Program-made: the position numbers and the translations under genes
From: Agriotes lineatus
Lineage: Eukaryota > Arthropoda > Insecta > Coleoptera > Elateridae
Length of the DNA: 64,000 bases
Direction: 5' to 3'
Assembly (NCBI GenBank): GCA_940337035.1
Contig: CALNHX010001055.1
Span: 186,001 to 250,000, forward strand
Notes under the pieces: model-generated
Seen by the model: only the letters and a program-made list of their open reading frames with translations
Databases searched by the model: none
What the model was told of the DNA's origin: nothing
Shown here: one piece after another, positions 26,083 to 39,303 of the stretch
Layout: the number at the start of each line of letters is the position of its first letter
Numbering within the stretch: position 1 is the first letter of the stretch

Positions 26083-29000
26083 TCCGCTCGCCTCGCCTCG
26101 CATCGCATCGCATCGCATCGCATCGCATCGCAACGCATCTCATCGCATCGCATCGCACCGCATCTCATCGCATCGCATCGCCTCGCATCGCCTCGCATCA
26201 CATCACCTCGCATTGCAGCGCATCGCCTCGCATCGCATTGCATCGCATCGCACCGCATCGCACCGCATCGCATCGCCTCGCATCACATCACCTCGCATTG
26301 CATCGCATCGCCTCGCATCGCATTGCATCGCATCGCACCGCATCGCATCGCATCGCATCGCATCGCATCGCATCGCATCGCATCGCATCGCATCGCATCG
26401 CCTCGCATCGCATCTCATCGCATCGCATCGCCTCGCATCGCCTCGCATCACATCACCTCGCATCGCATCTCATCGCCTCACATCGCCTCGCATCGCCTCG
26501 CATCGCATCGCATCTCATCGCATCGCATCGCCTCGCATCGCCTCGCATCACATCGCCTCGCATCGCATCGCATCGCATCGCACCGCATCGCATCGCATCG
26601 AATCGCCTCGCATCGCCTCGCATCGCATCGCATCGCCTCGCCTCGCCTCGCCTAGCATCGCATCGCATCGCATCGCATCGCATCGCATCGCATCGCATCG
26701 CATCGCATCGCATCGCATCGCCTCGCCTCGCATTGCATCGCCTTGCCTCGCATCGCATCGCATCGCATCGCATCGCCTCGCATCGCATTGCATCGCATCG
26801 CACCGCATCGCACCGCATCACATCGCCTCGCATCACATCACCTCGCATTGCATCGCATCGCCTCGCCTCGCATCGCCTCGCATCGCATCGCATCGCCTCG
26901 CCTCGCCTCGCCTAGCATCGCATCGCATCGCATCGCATCGCATCGCATCGCATCGCATCGCATCGCATCGCATCGCATCGCCTCGCCTCGCATTGCATCG
27001 CCTCGCCTCGCATCGCATCGCATCGCATCGCATCGCCTCGCATCGCATTGCATCGCATCGCACCGCATCGCACCGCATCACATCGCCTCGCATCACATCA
27101 CCTCGCATTGCATCGCATCGCCTCGCATCGCATTGCATCGCATCGCATCGCCTCGCATCACATCGCCTCGCATCGCATCGCATCGCCTCGCATCGCACCG
27201 CATCGCACCGCATCGCCTCGCATCGCCTCGCATCGCCTCGCATCACATCGCCTCGCATCGCATCGCATCGCCTCGCATCGCATCTCATCGCATCGCATGG
27301 TCTCGCATCGCCTCGCATCACATCACCTCGCACCGCATCGCACCGTATCGCATCGCCTCGCATCACATCACCTCGCATTGCATCGCATCACATCTCATCG
27401 CATCGCATCGCATCGCATCGCCTCGCATCGCATCTCATCGCATCGCATCGCCTCGCATCGCCTCGTATCACATCACCTCGCATCGCATCTCATCGCCTCA
27501 CATCGCCTCGCATCGCATCGCATCGCATCGAATCGCATCGCATCGCCTCGCCTCGCATTGCATCGCCTCGCCTCGCATCGCATCGCATCGCATCGCATCG
27601 CATCGCACCGCATCGCATCGCATCGAATCGCCTCACATCGCCTCGCATCGCCTCGCATTGCATCGCATCTCATCGCATCGCATCGCACCGCATCGCATCG
27701 CATCGCCTCGCATCGCATCGCATTGCATCGCATCGCATCGCATCGCATCGCATTGCATCGCATCGCACCGCATCGCACCGCATCGCATCGCATCGCCTCG
27801 CATCGCATCGCATTGCATCGCATCGCATCGCATCGCCTCGCATCACATCACCTCGCATTGCATCGCATCGCCTCGCATCGCATCGCATCTCATCGCATCG
27901 CATCGCACCGCATCGCATCGCATCGCCTCGCATCGCATCGCATTGCATCGCATCGCATCGCATCGCATCGCATTGCATCGCATCGCACCGCATCGCACCG
28001 CATCGCATCGCATCGCCTCACATCGCCTCGCATCGCCTCGCATCGCATCGCATCTCATCGCATCGCATCGCACCGCATCGCATCGCATCGCCTCGCATCG
28101 CATCTCATTGCATCGCATCGCATCGCATCGCATCGCATTGCATCGCATCGCACCGCATCGCATCGCCTCGCATCGCATCGCATCGCCTCGCATCGCATCT
28201 CATCGCATCGCATCGCCTCGCATCGCCTCGCATCACATCACCTCGCATCGCATCGCATCGCATCTCATCGCATCGCATCGCATCGCATCGCATCGCATCG
28301 CCTCACATCGCCTCGCATCGCCTCGCATCGCATCGCATCTCATCGCATCGCATCGCCTCGCATCGCCTCGCATCACACCGCCTCGCATCGCATCGCATCG
28401 CCTCGCATCGCATCTCATCGCATCGCATCGCATCGCATCGCATCGCCACACATCGCCTCGCATCGCCTCGCATCGCATCGCATCTCATCGCATCGCATCG
28501 CCTCGCATCGCCTCGCATCACATCGCATCTCATCGCATCGCATCGCCTCGCCTCGCATCGCCTCGCATCACATCGCCTCGCATCGCATCGCATCGCCTCG
28601 CATCGCATCTCATCGCATCGCATCGCCTCGCATCACATCGCATCGCATCGCATCGCCTCGCATTGCACCGCATCGCATTGCATCGCATCGCATCGCCTCA
28701 CATCGCCTCGCATCGCCTCGCATCGCATCGCATCGCATCGCATCTCATCGCATCGCATCGCCTCGCATCACATCGCATCGCATCGCATCGCCTCGCATTG
28801 CACCGCATCGCATCGCATCGCATCGCATCGCCTCACATCGCCTCGCATCGCCTCGCATCGCATCGCATCGCATCGCATCTCATCGCATCGCATCGCCTCG
28901 CATCACATCGCATCGCATCGCATCGCCTCGCATTGCACCGCATCGCATCGCATGGCATCGCATCTCATCGCATCGCATCACATCACCTCGCATTGCATCG

Positions 29001-29122
29001 CATCGCCTCGCATCGCATTGCATCGCATCGCACCGCATCGCACCGCATCGCATCGCCTCGCATCACATCACCTCGCATTGCATCGCATCGCACCGCATCG
29101 CACCGCATCGCTTCGCATCGCC
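26083..29122 (+). repeat. B/A composite superunit 4 (3.04 kb)
   Basis: TCCGC at 26083 to 29123. TAGCA pair with TAG ends at 26655 and 26915 (260 bp), ATGGTC near 27298, then a family A fragment (27.47-29.12 kb, matching about 0.7-2.46 kb). Near 28105 it has a private TCTCA-TTGCA pair, and near 28545 an extra TCGCC unit. It is closest in order to superunit 1. Confidence 0.8.
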
Positions 29123-30432
29123 TCCGCTCGCCTCGCCTCGCATCGCATCGCATCGCATCGCATCGCATCGCAACGCATCTCATCGCATCGCATCGCACCG
29201 CATCTCATCGCATCGCATCGCCTCGCATCGCCTCGCATCACATCACCTCGCATTGCAGCGCATCGCCTCGCATCGCATTGCATCGCATCGCACCGCATCG
29301 CATCGCATCGCATCGCATCGCATCGCATCGCATCGCATCGCATCGCATCGCATCGCATCGCCTCGCATCGCATCTCATCGCATCGCATCGCCTCGCATCG
29401 CCTCGCATCACATCACCTCGCATCGCATCTCATCGCCTCACATCGCCTCGCATCGCCTCGCATCGCATCGCATCTCATCGCATCGCATCGCCTCGCATCG
29501 CCTCGCATCACATCGCCTCGCATCGCATCGCATCGCATCGCACCGCATCGCATCGCATCGAATCGCCTCGCATCGCCTCGCATCGCATCGCATCGCCTCG
29601 CCTCGCCTCGCCTAGCATCGCATCGCATCGCATCGCATCGCATCGCATCGCATCGCATCGCATCGCATCGCATCGCATCGCCTCGCCTCGCATTGCATCG
29701 CCTTGCCTCGCATCGCATCGCATCGCATCGCATCGCCTCGCATCGCATTGCATCGCATCGCACCGCATCGCACCGCATCACATCGCCTCGCATCACATCA
29801 CCTCGCATTGCATCGCATCGCCTCGCCTCGCATCGCCTCGCATCGCATCGCATCGCCTCGCCTCGCCTCGCCTAGCATCGCATCGCATCGCATCGCATCG
29901 CATCGCATCGCATCGCATCGCATCGCATCGCATCGCATCGCCTCGCCTCGCATTGCATCGCCTCGCCTCGCATCGCATCGCATCGCATCGCATCGCCTCG
30001 CATCGCATTGCATCGCATCGCACCGCATCGCACCGCATCACATCGCCTCGCATCACATCACCTCGCATTGCATCGCATCGCCTCGCATCGCATTGCATCG
30101 CATCGCATCGCCTCGCATCACATCGCCTCGCATCGCATCGCATCGCCTCGCATCGCACCGCATCGCACCGCATCGCCTCGCATCGCCTCGCATCGCCTCG
30201 CATCACATCGCCTCGCATCGCATCGCATCGCCTCGCATCGCATCTCATCGCATCGCATGGTCTCGCATCGCCTCGCATCACATCACCTCGCACCGCATCG
30301 CACCGCATCGCATCGCCTCGCATCACATCACCTCGCATTGCATCGCATCACATCTCATCGCATCGCATCGCATCGCATCGCCTCGCATCGCATCTCATCG
30401 CATCGCATCGCCTCGCATCGCCTCGTATCACA
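29123..30432 (+). repeat. B/A composite superunit 5 (partial)
   Basis: TCCGC at 29123, TAGCA pair with TAG ends at 29615 and 29875 (260 bp) and ATGGTC near 30258. It repeats the 26.45-27.47 kb sequence at offset 2960. After about 30430 it runs into family A sequence in its original, longer form. Confidence 0.8.
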
Positions 30433-31790
30433 TCACCTCGCATCGCATCTCATCGCCTCACATCGCCTCGCATCGCATCGCATCGCATCGAATCGCATCG
30501 CATCGCCTCGCCTCGCATTGCATCGCCTCGCCTCGCATCGCATCGCATCGCATCGCATCGCATCGCATCCCATCGCATCGCATCGCATCGCATCGCATCG
30601 CTTCGCATCGCCTCGCATCGCCTCGCATCGCCTCGCATCACATCGCCTCGCATCGCATCGCATCGCATCGCATCGCACCGCATCGCATCGCATCGAATCG
30701 CCTCACATCGCCTCGCATCGCCTCGCATTGCATCGCATCTCATCGCATCGCATCGCACCGCATCGCATCGCATCGCCTCGCATCGCATCGCATTGCATCG
30801 CATCGCATCGCATCGCATCGCATTGCATCGCATCGCACCGCATCGCACCGCATCGCATCGCATCGCCTCGCATCGCATCGCATTGCATCGCATCGCATCG
30901 CATCGCCTCGCATCACATCACCTCGCATTGCATCGCATCGCCTCGCATCGCATCGCATCTCATCGCATCGCATCGCACCGCATCGCATCGCATCGCCTCG
31001 CATCGCATCGCATTGCATCGCATCGCATCGCATCGCATCGCATTGCATCGCATCGCACCGCATCGCACCGCATCGCATCGCATCGCCTCACATCGCCTCG
31101 CATCGCCTCGCATCGCATCGCATCTCATCGCATCGCATCGCACCGCATCGCATCGCATCGCCTCGCATCGCATCGCATTGCATCGCATCGCATCGCATCG
31201 CATCGCATTGCATCGCATCGCACCGCATCGCATCGCCTCGCATCGCATCGCATCGCCTCGCATCGCATCTCATCGCATCGCATCGCCTCGCATCGCCTCG
31301 CATCACATCACCTCGCATCGCATCGCATCGCATCTCATCGCATCGCATCGCATCGCATCGCATCGCATCGCCTCACATCGCCTCGCATCGCCTCGCATCG
31401 CATCGCATCTCATCGCATCGCATCGCCTCGCATCGCCTCGCATCACACCGCCTCGCATCGCATCGCATCGCCTCGCATCGCATCTCATCGCATCGCATCG
31501 CATCGCATCGCATCGCCACACATCGCCTCGCATCGCCTCGCATCGCATCGCATCTCATCGCATCGCATCGCCTCGCATCGCCTCGCATCACATCGCATCT
31601 CATCGCATCGCATCGCCTCGCATCGCCTCGCATCACATCGCCTCGCATCGCATCGCATCGCCTCGCATCGCATCTCATCGCATCGCATCGCCTCGCATCA
31701 CATCGCATCGCATCGCATCGCCTCGCATTGCACCGCATCGCATTGCATCGCATCGCATCGCCTCACATCGCCTCGCATCGCCTCGCATCG
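30433..31790 (+). repeat. Family A fragment matching 0.71-2.07 kb
   Basis: It aligns with 711-2068 at a constant offset of 29722, including the TCCCA unit and the TCGAA segment that superunits 1, 2 and 4 of the B/A array lack. At 31511 it carries the CCACACA landmark that opens the tandem duplication described next. Confidence 0.8.
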
Positions 31791-31979
31791 CATCGCCACA
31801 CATCGCCTCGCATCGCCTCGCATCGCATCGCATCTCATCGCATCGCATCGCCTCGCATCGCCTCGCATCACATCGCATCTCATCGCATCGCATCGCCTCG
31901 CATCGCCTCGCATCACATCGCCTCGCATCGCATCGCATCGCCTCGCATCGCATCTCATCGCATCGCATCGCCTCGCATC
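31511..31979 (+). repeat. 280-bp tandem duplication
   Basis: The block starting with the CCACACA landmark near 31516 recurs near 31796. Positions 31511-31699 match 31791-31979 base for base at offset 280, then differ where one copy has TCACA and the other TCGCC-TCGCA-TCACA. It is found nowhere else in the window, so it is a recent local event. Confidence 0.85.
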
Positions 31980-32282
31980 GCCTCGCATCACATCGCCTCG
32001 CATCGCATCGCATCGCCTCGCATCGCATCTCATCGCATCGCATCGCCTCGCATCACATCGCATCGCATCGCATCGCCTCGCATTGCACCGCATCGCATTG
32101 CATCGCATCGCATCGCCTCACATCGCCTCGCATCGCCTCACATCGCCTCGCATCGCCTCGCATTGCACCGCATCGCATCGCATGGCATCGCATCTCATCG
32201 CATCGCATCACATCACCTCGCATTGCATCGCATCGCCTCGCATCGCATTGCATCGCATCGCACCGCATCGCACCGCATCGCA

Positions 32283-32914
32283 TCCATCGCATCGCCTCGC
32301 ATCACATCACCTCGCATTGCATCGCATCGCACCGCATCGCACCGCATCGCTTCGCATCGCCTCGCCTCGCATCGCATATCATCGCATCGCATCGCCTCGC
32401 ATCGCCTCGAATCACATCACCTCGCATTGCATTGCATCGCCTCGCATCGCATTGCATCGCATCGCACCGCATCGCACCGCATCGCCTCGCATCGCATCGC
32501 ATCTCATCGCATCGCATCGCCTCGCATCGCCTCGCATCACATCACCTCGCATCGCATCTCATCGCCTCACATCGCCTCGCATCGCCTCGCATCGCCGCTC
32601 GCATCGTCTCGCTCGCATCGCATCGCAGTCGCACCGCATCGCATCGCATCGAATCGCCTCACATCGCCTCGCACCGCATCGCCTCGCATCGCCTCGCCTC
32701 GCATCATATCTCATCGCACCGCATCGCCTCGCATCGCCTCGCCTCGCATCGCATCTCATCGCATCGCATCGCCTCGCATCGCCTCGAGTCGCATCACCTC
32801 GCATTGCATCGCATCGCCTCGGCATGCATCGCATCGCCTCGCATCGCATTGCATCGCATCGCATCGCCTCGCATCGCCTCGCATCACATCACCTCGCATC
32901 GCATCTCATCGCCC
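32283..32914 (+). repeat. Eroded satellite island with private indels
   Basis: It corresponds to family A at about 2.39-3.02 kb, but the 5-bp register is broken several times: TCCA at 32283-32286, a stray GC at 32597, a 4-base TCGC near 32609, an extra G near 32628, TCGAG near 32785, TCGGCA followed by TGCA near 32819-32828, and TCGCC-CACA near 32910. None of these recurs in other copies. It could be a slowly homogenised edge, a repaired break, or poor local consensus. No coding or RNA feature is visible inside. Confidence 0.75.
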
Positions 32915-33119
32915 ACATCGCCTCGCATCGCCTCGCATCGCCTCGCATCACATCGTCTCGCATCGCATCGCATCGCATCGCACCGCATCGCATCGCATCG
33001 AATCGCCTCACATCGCCTCGCACCGCATCGCCTCGCATCGCCTCGCCTCGCATCATATCTCATCGCACCGCATCGCCTCGCATCGCCTCGCCTCGCATCG
33101 CATCTCATCGCATCACATC

Positions 33120-33480
33120 GCCTCGCATCGCATCGCATCGCCTCGCATCGCATCTCATCGCATCGCATGGTCTCGCATCGCCTCGCATCACATCACCTCG
33201 CACCGCATCGCACCGCATCGCATCGCCTCGCATCACATCACCTCGCATTGCATCGCATCACATCTCATCGCATCGCATCGCATCGCATCGCCTCGCATCA
33301 CATCGCCTCGCATCGCATCGCATCGCCTCGCATCGCACCGCATCGCACCGCATCGCCTCGCATCGCCTCGCATCGCCTCGCATCACATCGCCTCGCATCG
33401 CATCGCATCGCCTCGCATCGCATCTCATCGCATCGCATGGTCTCGCATCGCCTCGCATCACATCACCTCGCATCGCATCT
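33120..33480 (+). repeat. Tandem pair of ATGGTC-containing B fragments
   Basis: The ATGGTC landmark occurs near 33168 and 33438, 270 bp apart. The flanking sequence matches the single-copy contexts near 17444, 21380, 27298 and 30258. A similar pair, 260 bp apart, is at 41301 and 41561, followed as here by family C. This fragment is therefore the constant left neighbour of family C. Confidence 0.75.
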
Positions 33481-33599
33481 CATCGCCTCACATCGCCTCG
33501 CATCGCCTCGCATCGCATCGCATCTCATCGCATCGCATCGCCTCGCATCGCCTCGCATCACATCGCCTCGCATCGCATCGCATCGCATCGCACCGCATC

Positions 33600-36120
33600 G
33601 CATCGCATCTCATCGCATCGCATCGCCTCGCATCGCCTCGCATCGCCTCGCATCACATCGCCTCGCATCGCATCGCCTCACATCGCCTCGCATTGCATCG
33701 CTTCGCCTCGCATCGCATCGCCTCACATCGCCTCGCATCGCATCGCATCGCATTGCATCGCATCGCACCGCATCGCACCGCATCGCATCGCATCGCCTCG
33801 CATCGCATCGCCTCACATCGCCTCGCATTGCATCGCTTCGCCTCGCATCGCATCGCCTCACATCGCCTCGCATCGCATCGCATCGCATTGCATCGCACCG
33901 CATCGCACCGCATCGCATCGCATCGCCTCGCATCGCATCGCATCGCATCTCATCGCATCGCAACGCATCGCATTGCATCGCATCGCACCGCATCGCACCG
34001 CATCGCATCGCCTCGCATCACATCACCTCGCATTGCATCGCATCGCCTCGCATCGCATTGCATCGCATCGCACCGCATCGCACCGCATCGCATCGCATCG
34101 CCTCGCATCGCATTGCATCGCATCGCACCGCATCGCACCGCATCGCATCGCATCGCCTCGCATCGCATCGCATCGCCTCGCATCGCATCGCATCGCATCG
34201 CCTCGCATCGCCTCGCATCACAACACCTCGCATCGCATCTCATCGCATCGCATCGCCTCGCATCGCCTCGCATCACATCACCTCGCATTGCATCGCATCG
34301 CCTCGCATCGCATCGCATTGCATCGCATCGCACCGCATCGCACCGCATCGCATCGCATCGCCTCGCATCGCATTGCATCGCATCGCACCGCATCGCACCG
34401 CATCGCATCGCATCGCATCGCATTGCATCGCATCGCACCGCATCGCACCGCATCGCATCGCATCGCCTCGCATCGCATTGCATCGCATCGCACCGCATCG
34501 TACCGCATCGCATCGCCTCGCATCGCATTGCATCGCATCGCACCGCATCGCACCGCATCGCCTCGCATCGCATCGCATCTCATCGCATCGCATCGCCTCG
34601 CATCGCCTCGCATCACATCACCTCGCATCGCATCTCATCGCCTCACATCGCCTCGCATCGCCTCGCATCGCCTCGCATCACATCGTCTCGCATCGCATCG
34701 CCTCGCATCGCATCGCATCTCATCGCATCGCATCGCACCGCATCGCATCGCATCGCCTCGCATCGCATCGCACCGCATCGCATCGCATTGCATCGCATCG
34801 CATCGCATTGCATTGCATCGCACCGCATCGCACCGCATCGCATCGCATCGCATCTCATCGCATTGCATCGCATCGCATCGCATCGCGTCGCATCGCATCG
34901 CATCGCACCGCATCGCATCGCATTGCATCGCATCGCATCGCATTGCATTGCATCGCACCGCATCGCACCGCATCGCATCTCATCGCATTGCATCGCATCG
35001 CATCGCACCGCATCGCATCGCATTGCATCGCATCGCATCGCATTGCATTGCATCGCACCGCATCGCACCGCATCTCATCGCATTGCATCGCATCGCATCG
35101 CATCGCATCGCATCGCATCGCCTCGCATTGCACCGCATCGCATCGCATCGCATCGCCTCACATCGCCTCGCATCGCCTCGCATCGCATCGCATTGCATCG
35201 CATCTCATCGCATCGCATCGCATTGCATCGCATCGCATCGCACCGCATCGCATCGCATTGCATCGCATCGCATCGCATTGCATTGCATCGCACCGCATCG
35301 CACCGCATCTCATCGCATTGCATCGCATCGCACCGCATCGCACCGCATCGCTTCGCATCGCCTCGCCTCGCATCGCATCTCATCGCATCGCATCGCCTCG
35401 CATCGCCTCGAATCACATCACCTCGCATTGCATCGCATCGCCTCGCATCGCATTGCATCGCATCGCACCGCATCGCACCGCATCGCCTCGCATCGCATCG
35501 CATCTCATCGCATCGCATCGCCTCGCATCGCCTCGCATCGCCTCGCATCACATCGTCTCGCATCGCATCGCATCGCATCGCACCGCATCGCATCGCATCG
35601 AATCGCCTCACATCGCCTCGCACCGCATCGCCTCGCATCGCCTCGCCTCGCATCGCATCTCATCGCACCGCATCGCCTCGCATCGCCTCGCCTCGCATCG
35701 CATCTCATCGCATCGCATCGTCTCGCATCGCCTCGAATCACATCACCTCGCATTGCATCGCATCGCCTCGCATCGCATTGCATCGCATCGCCTCGCATCG
35801 CATTGCATCGCATCGCACCGCATCGCACCGCATCGCCTCGCATCGCCTCGCCTCGCATCGCATCTCATCGCATCGCATCGCCTCGCATCGCCTCGAATCA
35901 CATCACCTCGCATTGCATCGCATCGCCTCGCATCGCATTGCATCGCATCGCACCGCATCGCACCGCATCGCCTCGCATCGCATCGCATCTCATCGCATCG
36001 CATCGCCTCGCATCGCCTCGCATCACATCACCTCGCATCGCATCTCATCGCCTCGCATCGCCTCGCATCGCCTCGCATCGCCTCGCATCACATCGTTTCG
36101 CATCGCATCGCATCGCATCG
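33600..36120 (+). repeat. Family C block, copy 1
   Basis: It is dense in CCGCA doublets (CCGCA-TCGCA-CCGCA) and TTGCA, with TCGCT units near 33700 and 33836. It recurs at about 41.75-44.4 and 54.1-56.9 kb: the offset to the former is about 8.11 kb at the left and 8.31 kb further right, so the later copies gained about 200 bp. From 35.3 kb it grades into A-like modules with TCGAA. Confidence 0.8.
34853..35072 (+). repeat. 95/125-bp higher-order repeat of family C
   Basis: TCTCA-TCGCA-TTGCA openers lie at 34853, 34978 and 35073, so the periods are 125 and 95 bp. The 95-bp form has 19 units: 1 TCTCA; 3, 10, 14 and 15 TTGCA; 7, 17 and 19 CCGCA; the rest TCGCA. The 125-bp form adds six units, including a TCGCG. 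The same 125 then 95 spacing is seen from 43162 and from 55672. Confidence 0.85.
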
Positions 36121-37260
36121 CACCGCATCGCATCGCCTCGCATCGCATCGCATCGCCTCGCATCGCATCTCATCGCATCGCATCGCCTCGCATCGCCTCG
36201 CATCACATCACCTCGCATCGCATCGCATCGCATCTCATCGCATCGCATCGCATCGCATCGCATCGCATCGCCTCACATCGCCTCGCATCGCCTCGCATCG
36301 CATCGCATCTCATCGCATCGCATCGCCTCGCATCGCCTCGCATCACACCGCCTCGCATCGCATCGCATCGCCTCGCATAGCATCTCATCGCATCGCATCG
36401 CATCGCATCGCATCGCCACACATCGCCTCGCATCGCCTCGCATCGCATCGCATCTCATCGCATCGCATCGCCTCGCATCGCCTCGCATCACATCGCATCT
36501 CATCGCATCGCATCGCCTCGCATCGCCTCGCATCACATCGCCTCGCATCGCATCGCATCGCCTCGCATCGCATCTCATCGCATCGCATCGCCTCGCATCA
36601 CATCGCATCGCATCGCATCGCCTCGCATTGCACCGCATCGCATTGCATCGCATCGCATCGCCTCACATCGCCTCGCATCGCCTCGCATCGCATCGCATCG
36701 CATCGCATCTCATCGCATCGCATCGCCTCGCATCACATCGCATCGCATCGCATCGCCTCGCATTGCACCGCATCGCATCGCATCGCATCGCATCGCCTCA
36801 CATCGCCTCGCATCGCCTCGCATCGCATCGCATCGCATCGCATCTCATCGCATCGCATCGCCTCGCATCACATCGCATCGCATCGCATCGCCTCGCATTG
36901 CACCGCATCGCATCGCATGGCATCGCATCTCATCGCATCGCATCACATTACCTCGCATTGCATCGCATCGCCTCGCATCGCATTGCATCGCATCGCACCG
37001 CATCGCACCGCATCGCATCGCCTCGCATCACATCACCTCGCATTGCATCGCATCGCACCGCATCGCACCGCATCGCTTCGCATCGCCTCGCTTCGCATCG
37101 CATATCATCGCATCGCATCGCCTCGCATCGCCTCGAATCACATCACCTCGCATTGCATCGCATCGCCTCGCATCGCATTGCATCGCATCGCACCGCATCG
37201 CACCGCATCGCCTCGCATCGCATCGCATCTCATCGCATCGCATCGCCTCGCATCGCCTCG
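36121..37260 (+). repeat. Family A fragment matching 1.50-2.64 kb
   Basis: Constant offset of 34622 to 1499-2638, including the CCACACA landmark and the TCTCA spacing. Private changes include TAGCA near 36378 and a TTACC near 36948, the only TTACC left of 48 kb. Confidence 0.8.
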
Positions 37261-37429
37261 CATCACATCACCTCGCATCGCATCTCATCGCCTCACATCG
37301 CCTCGCATCGCCTCGCATCGCCTCGCATCACATCACCTCGCATCGCATCTCATCGCCTCACATCGCCTCGCATCGCCTCGTATCGCCTCGCATCGCATCG
37401 CATCGCACCGCATCGCATCGCATCGAATC

Positions 37430-39303
37430 GCCTCACATCGCCTCGCACCGCATCGCCTCGCATCGCCTCGCCTCGCATCATATCTCATCGCACCGCATCG
37501 CCTCGCATCGCCTCGCCTCGCATCGCATCTCATCGCATCGCATCGCCTCGCATCGCCTCGAATCGCATCACCTCGCATTGCATCGCATCGCCTCGCATCG
37601 CATTGCATCGCATCGCCTCGCATCGCATTGCATCGCATCGCATCGCCTCGCATCGCCTCGCATCACATCACCTCGCATCGCATCTCATCGCCTCACATCG
37701 CCTCGCATCGCCTCGCATCGCCTCGCATCACATCGTCTCGCATCGCATCGCATCGCATCGCACCGCATCGCATCGCATCGAATCGCCTCACATCGCCTCG
37801 CACCGCATCGCCTCGCATCGCCTCGCCTCGCATCATATCTCATCGCACCGCATCGCCTCGCATCGCCTCGCCTCGCATCGCATCTCATCGCATCGCATCG
37901 CCTCGCATCGCCTCGAATCGCATCACCTCGCATTGCATCGCATCGCCTCGCATCGCATTGCATCGCATCGCACCGCATCGCACCGCATCGCCTCGCATCG
38001 CCTCGCCTCGCATCGCATCTCATCGCATCGCATCGCCTCGCATCGCCTCGAATCACATCACCTCGCATTGCATCGCATCGCCTCGCATCGCATTGCATCG
38101 CATCGCACCGCATCGCACCGCATCGCCTCGCATCGCATCGCATCTCATCGCATCGCATCGCCTCGCATCGCCTCGCATCACATCACCTCGCATCGCATCT
38201 CATCGCCTCACATAGCCTCGCATCGCCTCGCATCGCCTCCCATCACATCGTTTCGCATCGCATCGCATCGCATCGCACCGCATCGCATCGCCTCGCATCG
38301 CATTGCATCGCATCGCACCGCATCGCACCGCATCGCCTCGCATCGCATCGCATCTCATCGCATCGCATCGCCTTGCATCGCCTCGCATCACATCACCTCG
38401 CATCGCATCTCATCGCCTCACATCGCCTCGCATCGCCTCGCATCGCCTCGCATCGCATCTCATCGCACCGCATCGCCTCGCATCGCCTCGCCTCGCATCG
38501 CATCTCATCGCATCGCATCGCCTCGCATCGCCTCGAATCACATCACCTCGCATTGCATCGCATCGCCTCGCATCGCATTGCATCGCATCGCCTCGCATCG
38601 CATTGCATCGCATCGCACCGCATCGCACCGCATCGCCTCGCATCGCCTCGCCTCGCATCGCATCTCATCGCATCGCATCGCCTCGCATCGCCTCGAATCA
38701 CATCACCTCGCATCGCATCGCATCTCATCGCATCGCATCGCATCGCATCTCATCGCATCGCATCGCCTCGCATCACATCGCCTCGCATCGCATCGCATCG
38801 CCTCGCATGGCATCTCATCGCATCGCATCGCATCGCATCGCATCGCCACACATCGCCTCGCATCGCCTCGCATCGCATCGCATCTCATCGCATTGCATCG
38901 CCTCGCATCGCCTCGCATCACATCGCATCTCATCGCATCGCATCGCCTCGCATCGCCTCGCATCACATCGCCTCGCATCGCATCGCATCGCATCGCATCG
39001 CCTCGCATCGCATCTCATCGCATCGCATCGCCTCGCATGACATCGCATCGCATCGCATCGCCTCGCATTGCACCGCATCGCATCGCATCGCATCGCCTCA
39101 CATCGCCTCGCATCGCCTCGCATCGCATCGCATCTCATCGCATCGCATCGCCTCGCATCGCCTCGCATCACATCGCCTCGCATCGCATCGCATCGCATCG
39201 CACCGCATCGCATCGCATTGCATCTCATCGCATCGCATCGCCTCGCATCGCCTCGCATCACATCACCTCGCATTGCATCGCATCGCCTCGCATCGCATTG
39301 CTT
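37430..39303 (+). repeat. Family A fragment matching about 2.75-4.29 kb
   Basis: From about 38.70 kb it follows 3686-4290 at offset 35017, with TGACA at 39038. The part before that has the TCGAA/CCGCA modules of the 135-bp HOR with extra and rearranged copies. A private TAGCC occurs near 38213. Confidence 0.75.

Noticed and set aside
25446..26273. Short - strand open frames (60-275 codons) starting with ATG and reading CDAMR-type repeats
   Set aside because: The - strand of the unit supplies an ATG every 15 bp per frame, and TCACA or TCTCA units supply the stops. The lengths simply reflect spacing between those variants.
32283..32914. Eroded island as a non-repeat insertion (gene remnant or transposon)
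   Set aside because: All of it still aligns to family A units once small indels are allowed. No foreign segment longer than a few bases is present.
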